DNA of 34,283 nucleotides from Bacteroidaceae bacterium (GCA_017448965.1 JAFSKK010000032.1:1-34283); one strand, 5' to 3'. Positions 26,171-32,996 are shown, numbered from the stretch's first letter. Notes: generated by a model from the letters alone, not told the origin. Made by a program: numbers and translations.

Positions 26171-27565
26171 ATGAAAAAGCATATCATATACATCTCTCTT
26201 GTGGCATTGGTCTTCGTGGCTTTTGTCGTCGTGTTCGATACGTTCCCCAGAACAAAGGTGTCGGAACTGGAGAAGCGTGAATTGGCCACGTTCCCCACAT
26301 TCACCTGGGAACGTCTTGCCAGTGGAGCCTTCACCAATGAGGTCTCATCGTGGTTCAGCGACAGTGAGCCGTTCCGCGATGAATTGATGACCCTGAGCAT
26401 GCAAATCAAAGATATCATTGCCATTGTCCCAACGGAGGATAATGTCAGGTTTCATGCGGGGGATATGCCTGTTGTGGCTCCAGTGATAGACCCTCTTGCC
26501 CCCTCTGATAAAGGGGATGAGGACGACGATGACATGGTGTTGGAGGAAAATGCGAAGATTGCCAATGCTGGCATCATCATTGCAGGACAGGGTGAAAATG
26601 TGCGCGCACTGATGTGTTATAGTGGTGCGGCGAATGGTTGTGAGGAGTATGCTGAGGTTGCTAACCTCTACAGGAGGACATTTGGCAGCAGGGTGAATGT
26701 GTACTGCATGGTCATCCCCACATCTATTGAGTTCTATTGCCCTGAGAAGGTGAAGAACCGCACCCAGTCGCAACTGGCCACCACGCAGCATGTGTTCGAG
26801 TGTCTGGAACCAGACGTTAAGCCTGTGGACATCTACCCTGTGCTGAAGAAGCATCGCAAGGAGAACATCTATCTGCGCACCGACCACCACTGGGCGCCGT
26901 TGGGCGCGTTCTATGCAGCCAAGACGTTTGCCCATGTGGCTGGTGTTCCATTCAAGGAACTGGATTGCTATCAGGCAGACACGGTGCACCGTTTCGTGGG
27001 CAGCATGTATGGCTATTCTAAGGATATTGCTGTGAAGAATGCGCCTGAGGACTTTGTGTACTACAAGCCGCAGGGTGTGGAGTACACCACCACCTACACG
27101 GTTTACAATATCAACAACAAATACCAGGTGTTGAGCGAGAACAAACCCTGCAATGGTCCTTTCTTCTATAAATATAAGGATGGGAATGGCGGTGCCTACT
27201 GCACGATGATGGGTGGTGACACGAAACTCACCCAAGTGCGCACCTCGACGCACAACGGACGGCGACTCATCATCCTGAAGGACAGTTTTGGCAATGCCTT
27301 GCCTGGTTTCCTCTTTTTCTCTTTCGAGGAGGTGCACGTCATCGACAACCGCTACTTCACCAAGGACATTATTGCCTATGTGGAGGAAAATCACATCACC
27401 GATATTCTCTTTGCCAACAACATATTCAGTGCCTACTCCAAATGGACTTGCAAGCACTATGAGGATTTCCTGCATCAGAGATGGGTGCAACCTCAGGCAG
27501 AACCCCTCGTCCCCTCTGTCAAGGAGACTCCCTCCAGCGAGGTGGGCACGGACACGATAGAATAA
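26171..27565 (+). CDS. DHHW / AlgJ-like acetyltransferase
   Basis: 464 residues from the ATG at 26171; an upstream TTG at 26147 is in frame but less likely. One N-terminal signal anchor (about residues 3-24: IIYISLVALVFVAFVVVF). The extracytoplasmic domain has the DHHW signature at 238-241 (LRTDHHWAPLGAF) and a candidate nucleophile S372 in ILKDSFGNAL, as in AlgJ/AlgX/DHHW proteins that complete O-acetylation of exopolysaccharide. A Pro/Asp-rich insertion (about 110-127, DDDD) is not a family feature I know. Last gene of the acylation operon; inverted-repeat element C follows. Confidence 0.85.
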   Translation: MKKHIIYISLVALVFVAFVVVFDTFPRTKVSELEKRELATFPTFTWERLASGAFTNEVSSWFSDSEPFRDELMTLSMQIKDIIAIVPTEDNVRFHAGDMPVVAPVIDPLAPSDKGDEDDDDMVLEENAKIANAGIIIAGQGENVRALMCYSGAANGCEEYAEVANLYRRTFGSRVNVYCMVIPTSIEFYCPEKVKNRTQSQLATTQHVFECLEPDVKPVDIYPVLKKHRKENIYLRTDHHWAPLGAFYAAKTFAHVAGVPFKELDCYQADTVHRFVGSMYGYSKDIAVKNAPEDFVYYKPQGVEYTTTYTVYNINNKYQVLSENKPCNGPFFYKYKDGNGGAYCTMMGGDTKLTQVRTSTHNGRRLIILKDSFGNALPGFLFFSFEEVHVIDNRYFTKDIIAYVEENHITDILFANNIFSAYSKWTCKHYEDFLHQRWVQPQAEPLVPSVKETPSSEVGTDTIE

Positions 27566-27600
27566 AAGAAGTCAACTTTCGGAAGTTACCGCTTCTCTCA

Positions 27601-27732
27601 GGAGTTAAAGGAGTTAAAGCCTATACTCTGTCAACTGTGGAGAGGAGTTTTCACGCCAGCATTACATTCGGCTTTAACTCCTCTAACTCCTTTAACTTCT
27701 TTAACTCCAAGAAAGTGGAGCTTGCGAAACTT
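27601..27732 (+). repeat. Inverted-repeat element C with four 9-bp tandem units
   Basis: The right arm 27673-27708 is four 9-bp units: TTTAACTCC, TCTAACTCC, TTTAACTTC, TTTAACTCC. The left arm is GGAGTTAAA twice plus GCC (27601-27621), complementary to GGC plus the units. AGCATTACATT (27658-27668) sits before the right arm and AGCTTGCGAAACTT (27719-27732) after it, just as at element A. The element lies between the DHHW stop and the MgtC-family start. Confidence 0.8.
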
Positions 27733-27749
27733 AAGTAAAAGAAAAAAAG

Positions 27750-28484
27750 ATGGAAGAACTTTTCAACCTGAACGACCTGTTGGTACAGGTCAATCATGAG
27801 AGCGTCACCATTGTTGGCGCATTATTCAAACTCACATTAAGTATGCTGTTAGGCGCCATGATAGGGTTGGAGCGCCGACACAAAGGGCAGATAGCGGGTA
27901 TGCGCACGTTTGCGCTCATCTGCATGGGTTCCACGTTAGCCATGCTTGTGTCTATCTATATCCCGGAACAACTGCTCGGCAAGACGGAAAATGGTGACCC
28001 TGGTCGCATTGCGGCTCAGGTGATTTCGGGCATCGGTTTCTTAGGCGCAGGTGCCATCATCCAGATGAAGGGGTCGGTGCGTGGTCTCACCACCGCGGCT
28101 GGCATGTGGATGACGGCTTCCATCGGCTTGGCGGTTGGTGCAGGCATGTATATGATAGCCACGCTTGCCAGTCTGCTCATCATCCTGGTGCTGACCATGT
28201 TGGAGTTGGCAGAGAAGCGCATTTTGAAGGGAAGAGAACAGAAGATTGTTCGCCTGAAGGTGAACTACATCCTCAAAGATGCCACACCTTTCCGCCAGTA
28301 CTTTAAGGACTACCATGTGCACGTCTCCGATGAGTTTTTCCGCTACGACTATACACAGGGAACCACCATCGTCAATTTCATGGTGCGCAGTCAGGACAAG
28401 ACGGATTTTATCTCCCTCTTCGACAAGATGTCCGCTGCAGGCGACGTGCTCTCCCTCACGCTCACCAACGAAGTGAACAACTGA
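27750..28484 (+). CDS. MgtC/SapB family membrane protein
   Basis: 244 residues. Four to five helices in the first ~150 residues with the family signatures LGAMIGLERRHKGQIAGMRT, ISGIGFLGAGAI and VRGLTTAAGMWMTASIGLAVG. The last ~80 residues form a soluble ACT-like domain (RLKVNYILKD...VNFMVRSQDK). MgtC-type proteins are linked to growth at low magnesium and to control of ATP synthase in pathogens; most non-pathogen members have no proven job. The gene stands alone between element C and a good terminator. Confidence 0.9.
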   Translation: MEELFNLNDLLVQVNHESVTIVGALFKLTLSMLLGAMIGLERRHKGQIAGMRTFALICMGSTLAMLVSIYIPEQLLGKTENGDPGRIAAQVISGIGFLGAGAIIQMKGSVRGLTTAAGMWMTASIGLAVGAGMYMIATLASLLIILVLTMLELAEKRILKGREQKIVRLKVNYILKDATPFRQYFKDYHVHVSDEFFRYDYTQGTTIVNFMVRSQDKTDFISLFDKMSAAGDVLSLTLTNEVNN

Positions 28485-28506
28485 CCCTCTTGATGTCATA
28501 ATAAGT

Positions 28507-28543
28507 ACACCCTGTTGCAACACTGCAGCAGGGTGTTTTTTTT
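28507..28543 (+). terminator. Rho-independent terminator after the MgtC-family gene
   Basis: ACACCCTG...CAGGGTGT stem extended by TGCA/TGCA near the loop, followed by eight T residues. It lies between convergent genes, 23 bp after the MgtC-family stop. Confidence 0.9.
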
Positions 28544-28563
28544 CAATTATCATTTATGAATTA

Positions 28564-29433
28564 TTAATTGTTTCTCGCGAGATATGCTTTGGCGGTGCCG
28601 AAGCGGAGGTAGAAGTCGATGCGGACGGGGAGGTGGCGGGCATCGTCGGTGACGTAGAAGCGGAGGAGCTCTTTGTCGCGTTTCTTCTCCTCGTAGTCGA
28701 GCAAGGAGTAGACGAGGCAGTGGTAGGTCTTTTTGTCGTTGGCGCGCCAGTCTTTCTTGCCTCGATAGACGAGGGTTTGCATCTCCACCTTTTTGCCAGT
28801 GGCCATAGGGAAGTGGACGCGCGAGGTGGGAGCGCTCCAGTTGCGGGCGAGAGTGAGGATGGAGAGCATGTCGTAGTTGCAGTCTTCGCTCTCGTAGTGG
28901 TGCTCTGACAGGTTACCGTGGCGACTTAGGTAGCGTTGCTTCACATGGCTGCGACCATTAGGGTAGGTGTACCACACTTCGTCAACCGTGTAGTTCTTCC
29001 CCTCCAGAGAGCCTTTGCGGAAGTAGAGAGGGACAAGTTGGGGAGTGACATAAGAGATGAGGGTGTCGCGCATGGTGAAGACCACATCGCAGCGTCGGTT
29101 GCTGGTGAAGAGAAGGTCGTTTCTCAGCACGGGTTGCCCGCTTCGTGTGGTGGGGTGTATTGTGTAGTGTGCGGCTCCGCACTTCACCCAGATGAAGTTC
29201 CAGTGAAAATATAGGTCGTAGGTGAGGCTCTCTCCAGCAGTGGGGATAGCCGTGTTCTCGGTGGGACACTGGGCGAAGGAAGTGAGGCTGAAAAGTAAAA
29301 GGAAAAGTAAAGGGAAAAAGGAAAAGTGAAAAGTGAAAAATTTGCTACCGCAGCAGTAAGCCGACAGTTGACGAACAAGTGCGGTAGCAAATTTTTCACT
29401 TTTCACTTTTCCTTTTTCCCTTTTATTTTTCAT
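28564..29433 (-). CDS. DUF3108 protein with repeat-encoded N-terminus
   Basis: 289 residues from the ATG at 29433, which overlaps the upstream stop (ATGA). From about residue 56 (CPTENTAIPTAGESLTYDL) the protein is a normal secreted DUF3108 family member, with the family's 'W.YTYPNG' and 'DMLSILTLAR' segments; function unknown. The first ~45 residues are odd: the reverse complement of the 44-bp inverted repeat at 29309-29423 is read through in frame. One arm gives KREKGKVKSEKFATA, and the other gives the hydrophobic FFTFHFSFFPLLFLLLFSL that serves as signal peptide, cut after SFAQ. The basic stretch before it is unusually long (about 30 residues). The last gene of a three-gene minus-strand run. 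Confidence 0.7.
   Translation of the reverse strand: MKNKREKGKVKSEKFATALVRQLSAYCCGSKFFTFHFSFFPLLFLLLFSLTSFAQCPTENTAIPTAGESLTYDLYFHWNFIWVKCGAAHYTIHPTTRSGQPVLRNDLLFTSNRRCDVVFTMRDTLISYVTPQLVPLYFRKGSLEGKNYTVDEVWYTYPNGRSHVKQRYLSRHGNLSEHHYESEDCNYDMLSILTLARNWSAPTSRVHFPMATGKKVEMQTLVYRGKKDWRANDKKTYHCLVYSLLDYEEKKRDKELLRFYVTDDARHLPVRIDFYLRFGTAKAYLARNN
29309..29427 (-). repeat. Inverted-repeat element D: 44-bp perfect arms, 7-bp units
   Basis: Arms 29309-29352 and 29380-29423 are exact reverse complements (44 bp) around a 27-nt loop. Arm sequence is tandem 7-bp units: on the plus strand TTTTCAC, TTTTCAC, TTTTCCT, TTTTCCC (29393-29420), then a degenerate TTTTATT, with TTTGCTACCGCA next to the loop. It lies inside the 5' end of the DUF3108 gene (minus strand); on that strand the pyrimidine-rich arm is again the one nearer the gene body. 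Confidence 0.9.
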
Positions 29434-29642
29434 TCTTCCAACAATGTTGAGTCATTCACGATGACCATGATGCTGTCAGTCACTTCCTCTTCTTGTGGTG
29501 TCTGCACGAAGGGGTTGCTCTCTTTGCTGTAGGCAAGGTAGAGGAAGGCGAACACGCATCCGATGACGATGGTGCCGAGGAAGAACATGCCGAACATCAT
29601 GTAGCGGTTCAACTTGGTCGCACGATTATTTCGTAAACTCAT
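29430..29642 (-). CDS. Small single-span membrane protein
   Basis: 70 residues: a short basic start (SLRNNRATKLNRY), one helix at about residues 16-39 (MFFLGTIVIGCVFAFLYLAY), and an acidic tail (EEEVTDSIMVIVNDSTLLEE). No family that I recognise. Its stop overlaps the DUF3108 start by 4 bp, and a 152-bp gap with an 18-bp inverted repeat separates it from the S41 protease. It looks like a real coupled gene; function unknown. Confidence 0.6.
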   Translation of the reverse strand: MSLRNNRATKLNRYMMFGMFFLGTIVIGCVFAFLYLAYSKESNPFVQTPQEEEVTDSIMVIVNDSTLLEE

Positions 29643-29683
29643 CTTGGTTAGGAATTAGGAGATCCTCTCTGCCCTACGGGCAT

Positions 29684-29766
29684 CTCCCCCATAATGGGGA
29701 GAGCCATCCGGATAGATTTTCTAACGCCCAACATCCCGCATGGTCTCCCTCCCCATTATGGGGGAG
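29684..29766. repeat. 18-bp perfect inverted repeat between protease and small ORF
   Basis: CTCCCCCATAATGGGGAG (29684-29701) and its exact complement CTCCCCATTATGGGGGAG (29749-29766), 47 nt apart. Each arm is itself nearly palindromic (CCCCAT-ATGGGG). Unlike elements A-D it has no tandem units. It may act as a transcription attenuator between the S41 gene and the downstream pair. Confidence 0.8.
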
Positions 29767-29794
29767 GGCTAGGGAGAGGGTCTTTAATTATCAA

Positions 29795-31453
29795 TTATCT
29801 CAACTTTTTCTCATACGCCTCCTTGTCGTGAAGCACCTGCAGGGCTTGTTCCACATCTTCGTCACCCTTGAGCGACTGCTCCACAACGCCTGCCTGATAG
29901 TAGTAGCGTTTGATGACTTCTCCAGCCATGAGGCGGCGGATGTCGTCCTGCTTGTGATCCATTTCGCGGTCGAGGTTGTGGGCCAATTTCTGTTCGAGGG
30001 CATCGAATTGCTCTTTGGCATCCTCGTAGTAACCCTCATACTGAGCGGTCTTCTTCAGCTCGGCCAGGCGTTTCTCGCTTTGGCGGTCGTAGGTGAACTT
30101 GCTCTCCGCAACCATCTGCTTGAACTGTGCATAATCCTCGTCGGTGATGGCGAAGTCCTTGACGGCGGGGAGAGTGGGGTGGCTCTGGAAGTATTGGGTG
30201 CCCCAGTCAGTTAGCACATCGTCGTTGGAGATGGCATAGACGATGTTGGAGATGGTGTCGTGCTTCACGGCGATGTCGGGTTTGATGCCGCTTCCCTCCG
30301 TCACTTGACGTCCTCCTGCTGTTTGGAACATTTGCTTGAGCGTATCGGCCTTCGTGTCTATTTTCTTGCCTGTCTTGCGATAGATTTCAGCCGCCTCACG
30401 CAGTTTCTTGTAGTCAATCTTCTGGATGCAGCGGCCCGAAGGGAGATAGTATTTGGCAGTGGTCAGTTTGAGGTTGCCGTTGTAGGGCAGTTCGCGCGAA
30501 CTCTGCACGAGTCCCTTGCCGTATGTGTCGCAGCCAACAATGACCGCGCGGTCGAGGTCTTGCAGGGCTCCTGCCACGATCTCAGAGGCACTGGCGGTCT
30601 CGTCGTTCACCAGGATGACCAGCGGAATGTCGAGGTCGAGCGGCTCATTGTGAGTGGTATAGACATAGTGGGCAGCCAAGTGTTTTCCTTTGGTTTCCAC
30701 CACTTTCTGGTCTTTGGGGATGAAGAGTCCGGCAATGTCAACCGCCTCGTTCAGCAGACCGCCTCCGTTTCCCCGCAAGTCGAGAATGATGCCCTGTGCT
30801 CCCTGCTCCTTCATGGCGATGAAGGCTTTGCGCACCTCCTTGGCACACCCTTCGGTGAACTCTGTGAGGTTGAGGTAGCCCATGTCGCCAATGAGTCCGT
30901 AGTACGACACTGCATCCTTCTTGATGCTACGGCGTGTAATCTTGAAGTCACGGGGTTTCTTCTCACCAGGACGTTGCACACGCAGCACGAATGTGGTGCC
31001 AGGTTCGCCGCGCAACATCTCGCTCACCTCCGACGTGTTCAAGCCCTTCAAATCCTTGTCGTCAATCTTCAGCAGCACATCGCCCACTTGCAGACCCACC
31101 TCAGCGGCAGGCATGTCGGGATAAGGCTCGTGGATGATGACAGTGGAGTCCTTCCGCATGCGGATGATGGAACCGATGCCGCCATACTTGCCCGTGGTCA
31201 TCATCTTCAGTTCGTCCATCTCCTCCTCAGGATAGAACTTCGTGTAGAGATCCAGTTCGCGGGTCATGGCATCGATGCCCACACCGATGAGTTTGTCAGC
31301 CTCCAGCGAGTCCACGTAGAAGAGATCCAGCTGACGGTAGATGGTGTTGAAGAGGTCGAGGTTCTTCGCCACCGTGAAGTTATGTTCTGTCTGTGCCAGC
31401 GCCGATGATGTCATCGACAGCGCGGTCAGCAAGATAAGAAGAGTTCTTTTCAT
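29795..31453 (-). CDS. S41 C-terminal processing peptidase
   Basis: 552 residues from the ATG at 31453 (MKRTLLILLTALSMTSSALA signal peptide); an in-frame start at 31480 overlaps the -7 box. A PDZ domain spans about 85-170 (GGIGSIIRM, LQVGDVLLKIDD). The tail-specific protease core has GNGGGLLNEAVDIAGLF, catalytic S288 in NDETASASEIVAGAL and Lys313 in YGKGLVQ. The last ~150 residues are charged and helical. CtpA/Prc proteases clip C-termini of envelope proteins in the periplasm. Followed on the same strand by the 70-aa membrane protein and DUF3108 protein, which may or may not be functionally linked. Confidence 0.92.
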   Translation of the reverse strand: MKRTLLILLTALSMTSSALAQTEHNFTVAKNLDLFNTIYRQLDLFYVDSLEADKLIGVGIDAMTRELDLYTKFYPEEEMDELKMMTTGKYGGIGSIIRMRKDSTVIIHEPYPDMPAAEVGLQVGDVLLKIDDKDLKGLNTSEVSEMLRGEPGTTFVLRVQRPGEKKPRDFKITRRSIKKDAVSYYGLIGDMGYLNLTEFTEGCAKEVRKAFIAMKEQGAQGIILDLRGNGGGLLNEAVDIAGLFIPKDQKVVETKGKHLAAHYVYTTHNEPLDLDIPLVILVNDETASASEIVAGALQDLDRAVIVGCDTYGKGLVQSSRELPYNGNLKLTTAKYYLPSGRCIQKIDYKKLREAAEIYRKTGKKIDTKADTLKQMFQTAGGRQVTEGSGIKPDIAVKHDTISNIVYAISNDDVLTDWGTQYFQSHPTLPAVKDFAITDEDYAQFKQMVAESKFTYDRQSEKRLAELKKTAQYEGYYEDAKEQFDALEQKLAHNLDREMDHKQDDIRRLMAGEVIKRYYYQAGVVEQSLKGDEDVEQALQVLHDKEAYEKKLR

Positions 31454-31477
31454 TTTGTTCTTTGCATATTTCGGGCA

Positions 31478-31485
31478 CAAAGGTA
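31478..31485 (-). promoter_or_regulatory. -7 box of the S41 peptidase gene
   Basis: TACCTTTG on the minus strand, about 24 nt upstream of the ATG at 31453. This supports the shorter start because the longer frame would begin inside the box. Confidence 0.6.
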
Positions 31486-31493
31486 CATAATTA

Positions 31494-31595
31494 AATTAGG
31501 AAAGAGGAATTAGGAAAGAGGAATTTTTCCAATCGGCTCGTTTTTTCACCAAATTAAACATATAATTCGTCATTCCTCATTCGTCATTCCTCATT
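31494..31595 (+). repeat. Element F: two facing arms of 7-bp tandem units
   Basis: The left arm (31494-31521) is AATTAGG, AAAGAGG, AATTAGG, AAAGAGG. The right arm (31568-31595) is CGTCATT, CCTCATT, CGTCATT, CCTCATT. The right arm's complement reads AATGAGG, AATGACG and so on, so the arms are only imperfectly complementary, but both consist of four 7-bp units alternating in pairs. The right arm ends 6 bp before the xerD -7 box. Confidence 0.65.
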
Positions 31596-31601
31596 TTTCG
31601 C

Positions 31602-31609
31602 TACCTTTG
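31602..31609 (+). promoter_or_regulatory. -7 box immediately before xerD
   Basis: TACCTTTG ends only 5 bp before the xerD ATG at 31615. With the usual start about 4-7 nt after the box, the transcript would have essentially no 5' leader. No good -33 TTTG is seen; the tandem arm lies there. Confidence 0.55.
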
Positions 31610-31614
31610 CAACG

Positions 31615-32526
31615 ATGGAAACCAACGAGCAACAAAAACTGGTGCGTCGCTACTACCAGTATCTGAAACTGGAGAAGGGCTGTTCTCCTCACACGATTGA
31701 TGCCTATATGCGCGACCTCGACAAGTTCCTGCGCTTCATCGCCGATGAGGGCAAGGACTTCATGACTGTTCAGTTGGAAGACTTCCACCACTTCTCCGCA
31801 CTCATGTTCGACATCGGCATCCATTCCACCTCCCTCTCGCGCATTCTGTCGGGGGTGCGGAGTTTCTACCATTTCCTGGTGCTCAGCGATGTGCTCGAAG
31901 TGAACCCCACAGAATTGCTCGAATTTCCCAAGAAACCGCAGCATCTGCCCGATGTGCTCACCGTCGATGAAGTCGATGCCATCGAATCCGTCATCGACCT
32001 CAGCCAACCCGAGGGTCACCGCAACAAGGCTATCGTCGAAACCCTCTTCTCGTGCGGCCTGCGCGTCAGCGAACTGGTCAACTTGAAGTTGAGCAACCTC
32101 TTCCTCGACGACGAGTTCATCAAGGTGGAAGGCAAAGGCTCCAAGCAACGTCTGGTGCCCATCTCCCAGAAGGCCATCCACGAACTGCAACTCTACTTCA
32201 CCGACCGCAACCAACTGCCCATCCCCGCCCAGTTCCAAGACTTCGTCTTCGTCAGTTTCCGTCGCAAGAAACCTCTCACTCGCGTCATGGTCTTCCTCAT
32301 GCTCAAAGACCTGGTGGCCAAGGCAGGCATTCAGAAGACCGTCTCTCCCCACACCCTTCGTCACTCCTTCGCCACCTCCCTGCTCGAAGGAGGCGCCAAC
32401 CTCCGCGCTATCCAAGCCATGCTGGGTCACGAATCCATAGCCACCACCCAAATCTACACCCACATCGACACTACCCACCTGCGCGAGGAAATCCTCCTCC
32501 ATCATCCACGCAACATGAAGAAGTGA
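31615..32526 (+). CDS. xerD: Site-specific tyrosine recombinase XerD
   Basis: 303 residues, the standard size for XerC/XerD. N-terminal SAM-like core-binding domain (residues 1-100, SPHTIDAYMRDLDKFL), then the catalytic domain with R150 (SCGLRVSEL), K174 (GKGSKQR), H246-x-x-R249 (SPHTLRHSFA), H272 (LGHESIATT) and nucleophile Y281 (QIYTHID). With a partner recombinase it resolves chromosome dimers at dif during division; I see no dif site here. The overall sequence reads as the housekeeping XerD type rather than an element-borne integrase. A 23-bp tandem-repeat array starts 44 bp after the stop. Confidence 0.9.
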   Translation: METNEQQKLVRRYYQYLKLEKGCSPHTIDAYMRDLDKFLRFIADEGKDFMTVQLEDFHHFSALMFDIGIHSTSLSRILSGVRSFYHFLVLSDVLEVNPTELLEFPKKPQHLPDVLTVDEVDAIESVIDLSQPEGHRNKAIVETLFSCGLRVSELVNLKLSNLFLDDEFIKVEGKGSKQRLVPISQKAIHELQLYFTDRNQLPIPAQFQDFVFVSFRRKKPLTRVMVFLMLKDLVAKAGIQKTVSPHTLRHSFATSLLEGGANLRAIQAMLGHESIATTQIYTHIDTTHLREEILLHHPRNMKK

Positions 32527-32570
32527 AGTGCTTCCACTTCCTCATCTTCCCTTCTTTCACACCCTCAAAA

Positions 32571-32708
32571 CCGACGTCCCCGACATCGGTCGACCGACAT
32601 CGGGGACATCGGCAGAGCGACATCGGGGACATCGGTTAACCGACATCGTCGACATCGGTTTGCCGACCTCGACGACATCGCCTGACCGACCTCGACGAGG
32701 TCGGTTCA
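32571..32708. repeat. 23-bp tandem repeat array, 6 units
   Basis: Six head-to-tail units of exactly 23 bp, general form CCGACNTCNNNGANNTCGG plus a 4-base linker. Fixed half-sites are CCGAC-N-TC and GA-N-N-TCGG; variation falls at positions 6, 9-11, 14-15 and in the linker (20-23), apart from single changes at position 1 of unit 3 and position 19 of unit 5. The last unit is a perfect 9-bp palindrome around one base. The core triplet is CCC in unit 1 and GGG in units 2-3, and GTC in unit 4 and GAC in units 5-6, so neighbouring units can pair. Same family and same left flank (CTCAAAACCGAC) as 14017-14085. Confidence 0.9.
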
Positions 32709-32996
32709 GAGGCGGTGTAAGTGCCCCTTCAGGAAATGTGCCGTTGGGAAGTTCGAGCCTCTTCCACTGGTGGCTCTCTATTATTTGCAATTTGCAACGG
32801 TTTTTGAAAGCGTAGCGTTGGCTTCACCGAAAGTGCTCACGTTCGACAACCTTTAGCTCGACGAAGACAAACTTGAGTCACTTAATCGTACCGTTGAGCT
32901 GTGCTCGAATGTACTCATGTTCGGAAAAAACGAAATAATTTTGTTTTTTCACTCACTTAATCGTACCTTTGCAGCGGAAACAAAAAAGGAAGCAAT
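32709..32996. other. Intergenic region between repeat array and the PIN TA pair
   Basis: No supported gene. It contains two near copies of a promoter word, TCACTTAATCGTACC, at 32878 and 32953; the first continues CGTTGAGC (as GTACCGTTG) and the second CTTTGCAGC (as GTACCTTTG). Only the second has a clean -7 box. The first may be a decayed duplicate. Confidence 0.5.
32940..32971 (+). promoter_or_regulatory. Promoter of the PIN toxin-antitoxin pair
   Basis: TTTG at 32940-32943, 20-nt spacer, TACCTTTG at 32964-32971: a textbook Bacteroidetes promoter. The ATG at 32997 follows 26 nt later, with AAAGGAAGC in between as a possible ribosome-binding site. Confidence 0.8.

Noticed and set aside
32571-32708. 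CRISPR array
   Set aside because: Units of 23 bp follow one another directly with no unique spacers of 25-40 bp and no cas genes nearby.
32052-32815. Frames running through the 23-bp repeat array, giving repetitive Asp/Ile/Gly- or Pro/Thr/Ser-rich peptides
   Set aside because: A 23-bp period shifts frame every unit, and the array is palindromic and intergenic, so these are translations of a repeat, not genes.
32527-32996. A dif recombination site next to xerD
   Set aside because: I looked for a 28-bp site with two 11-bp half-sites of the XerC/D type and saw none; the 23-bp units do not have that layout.
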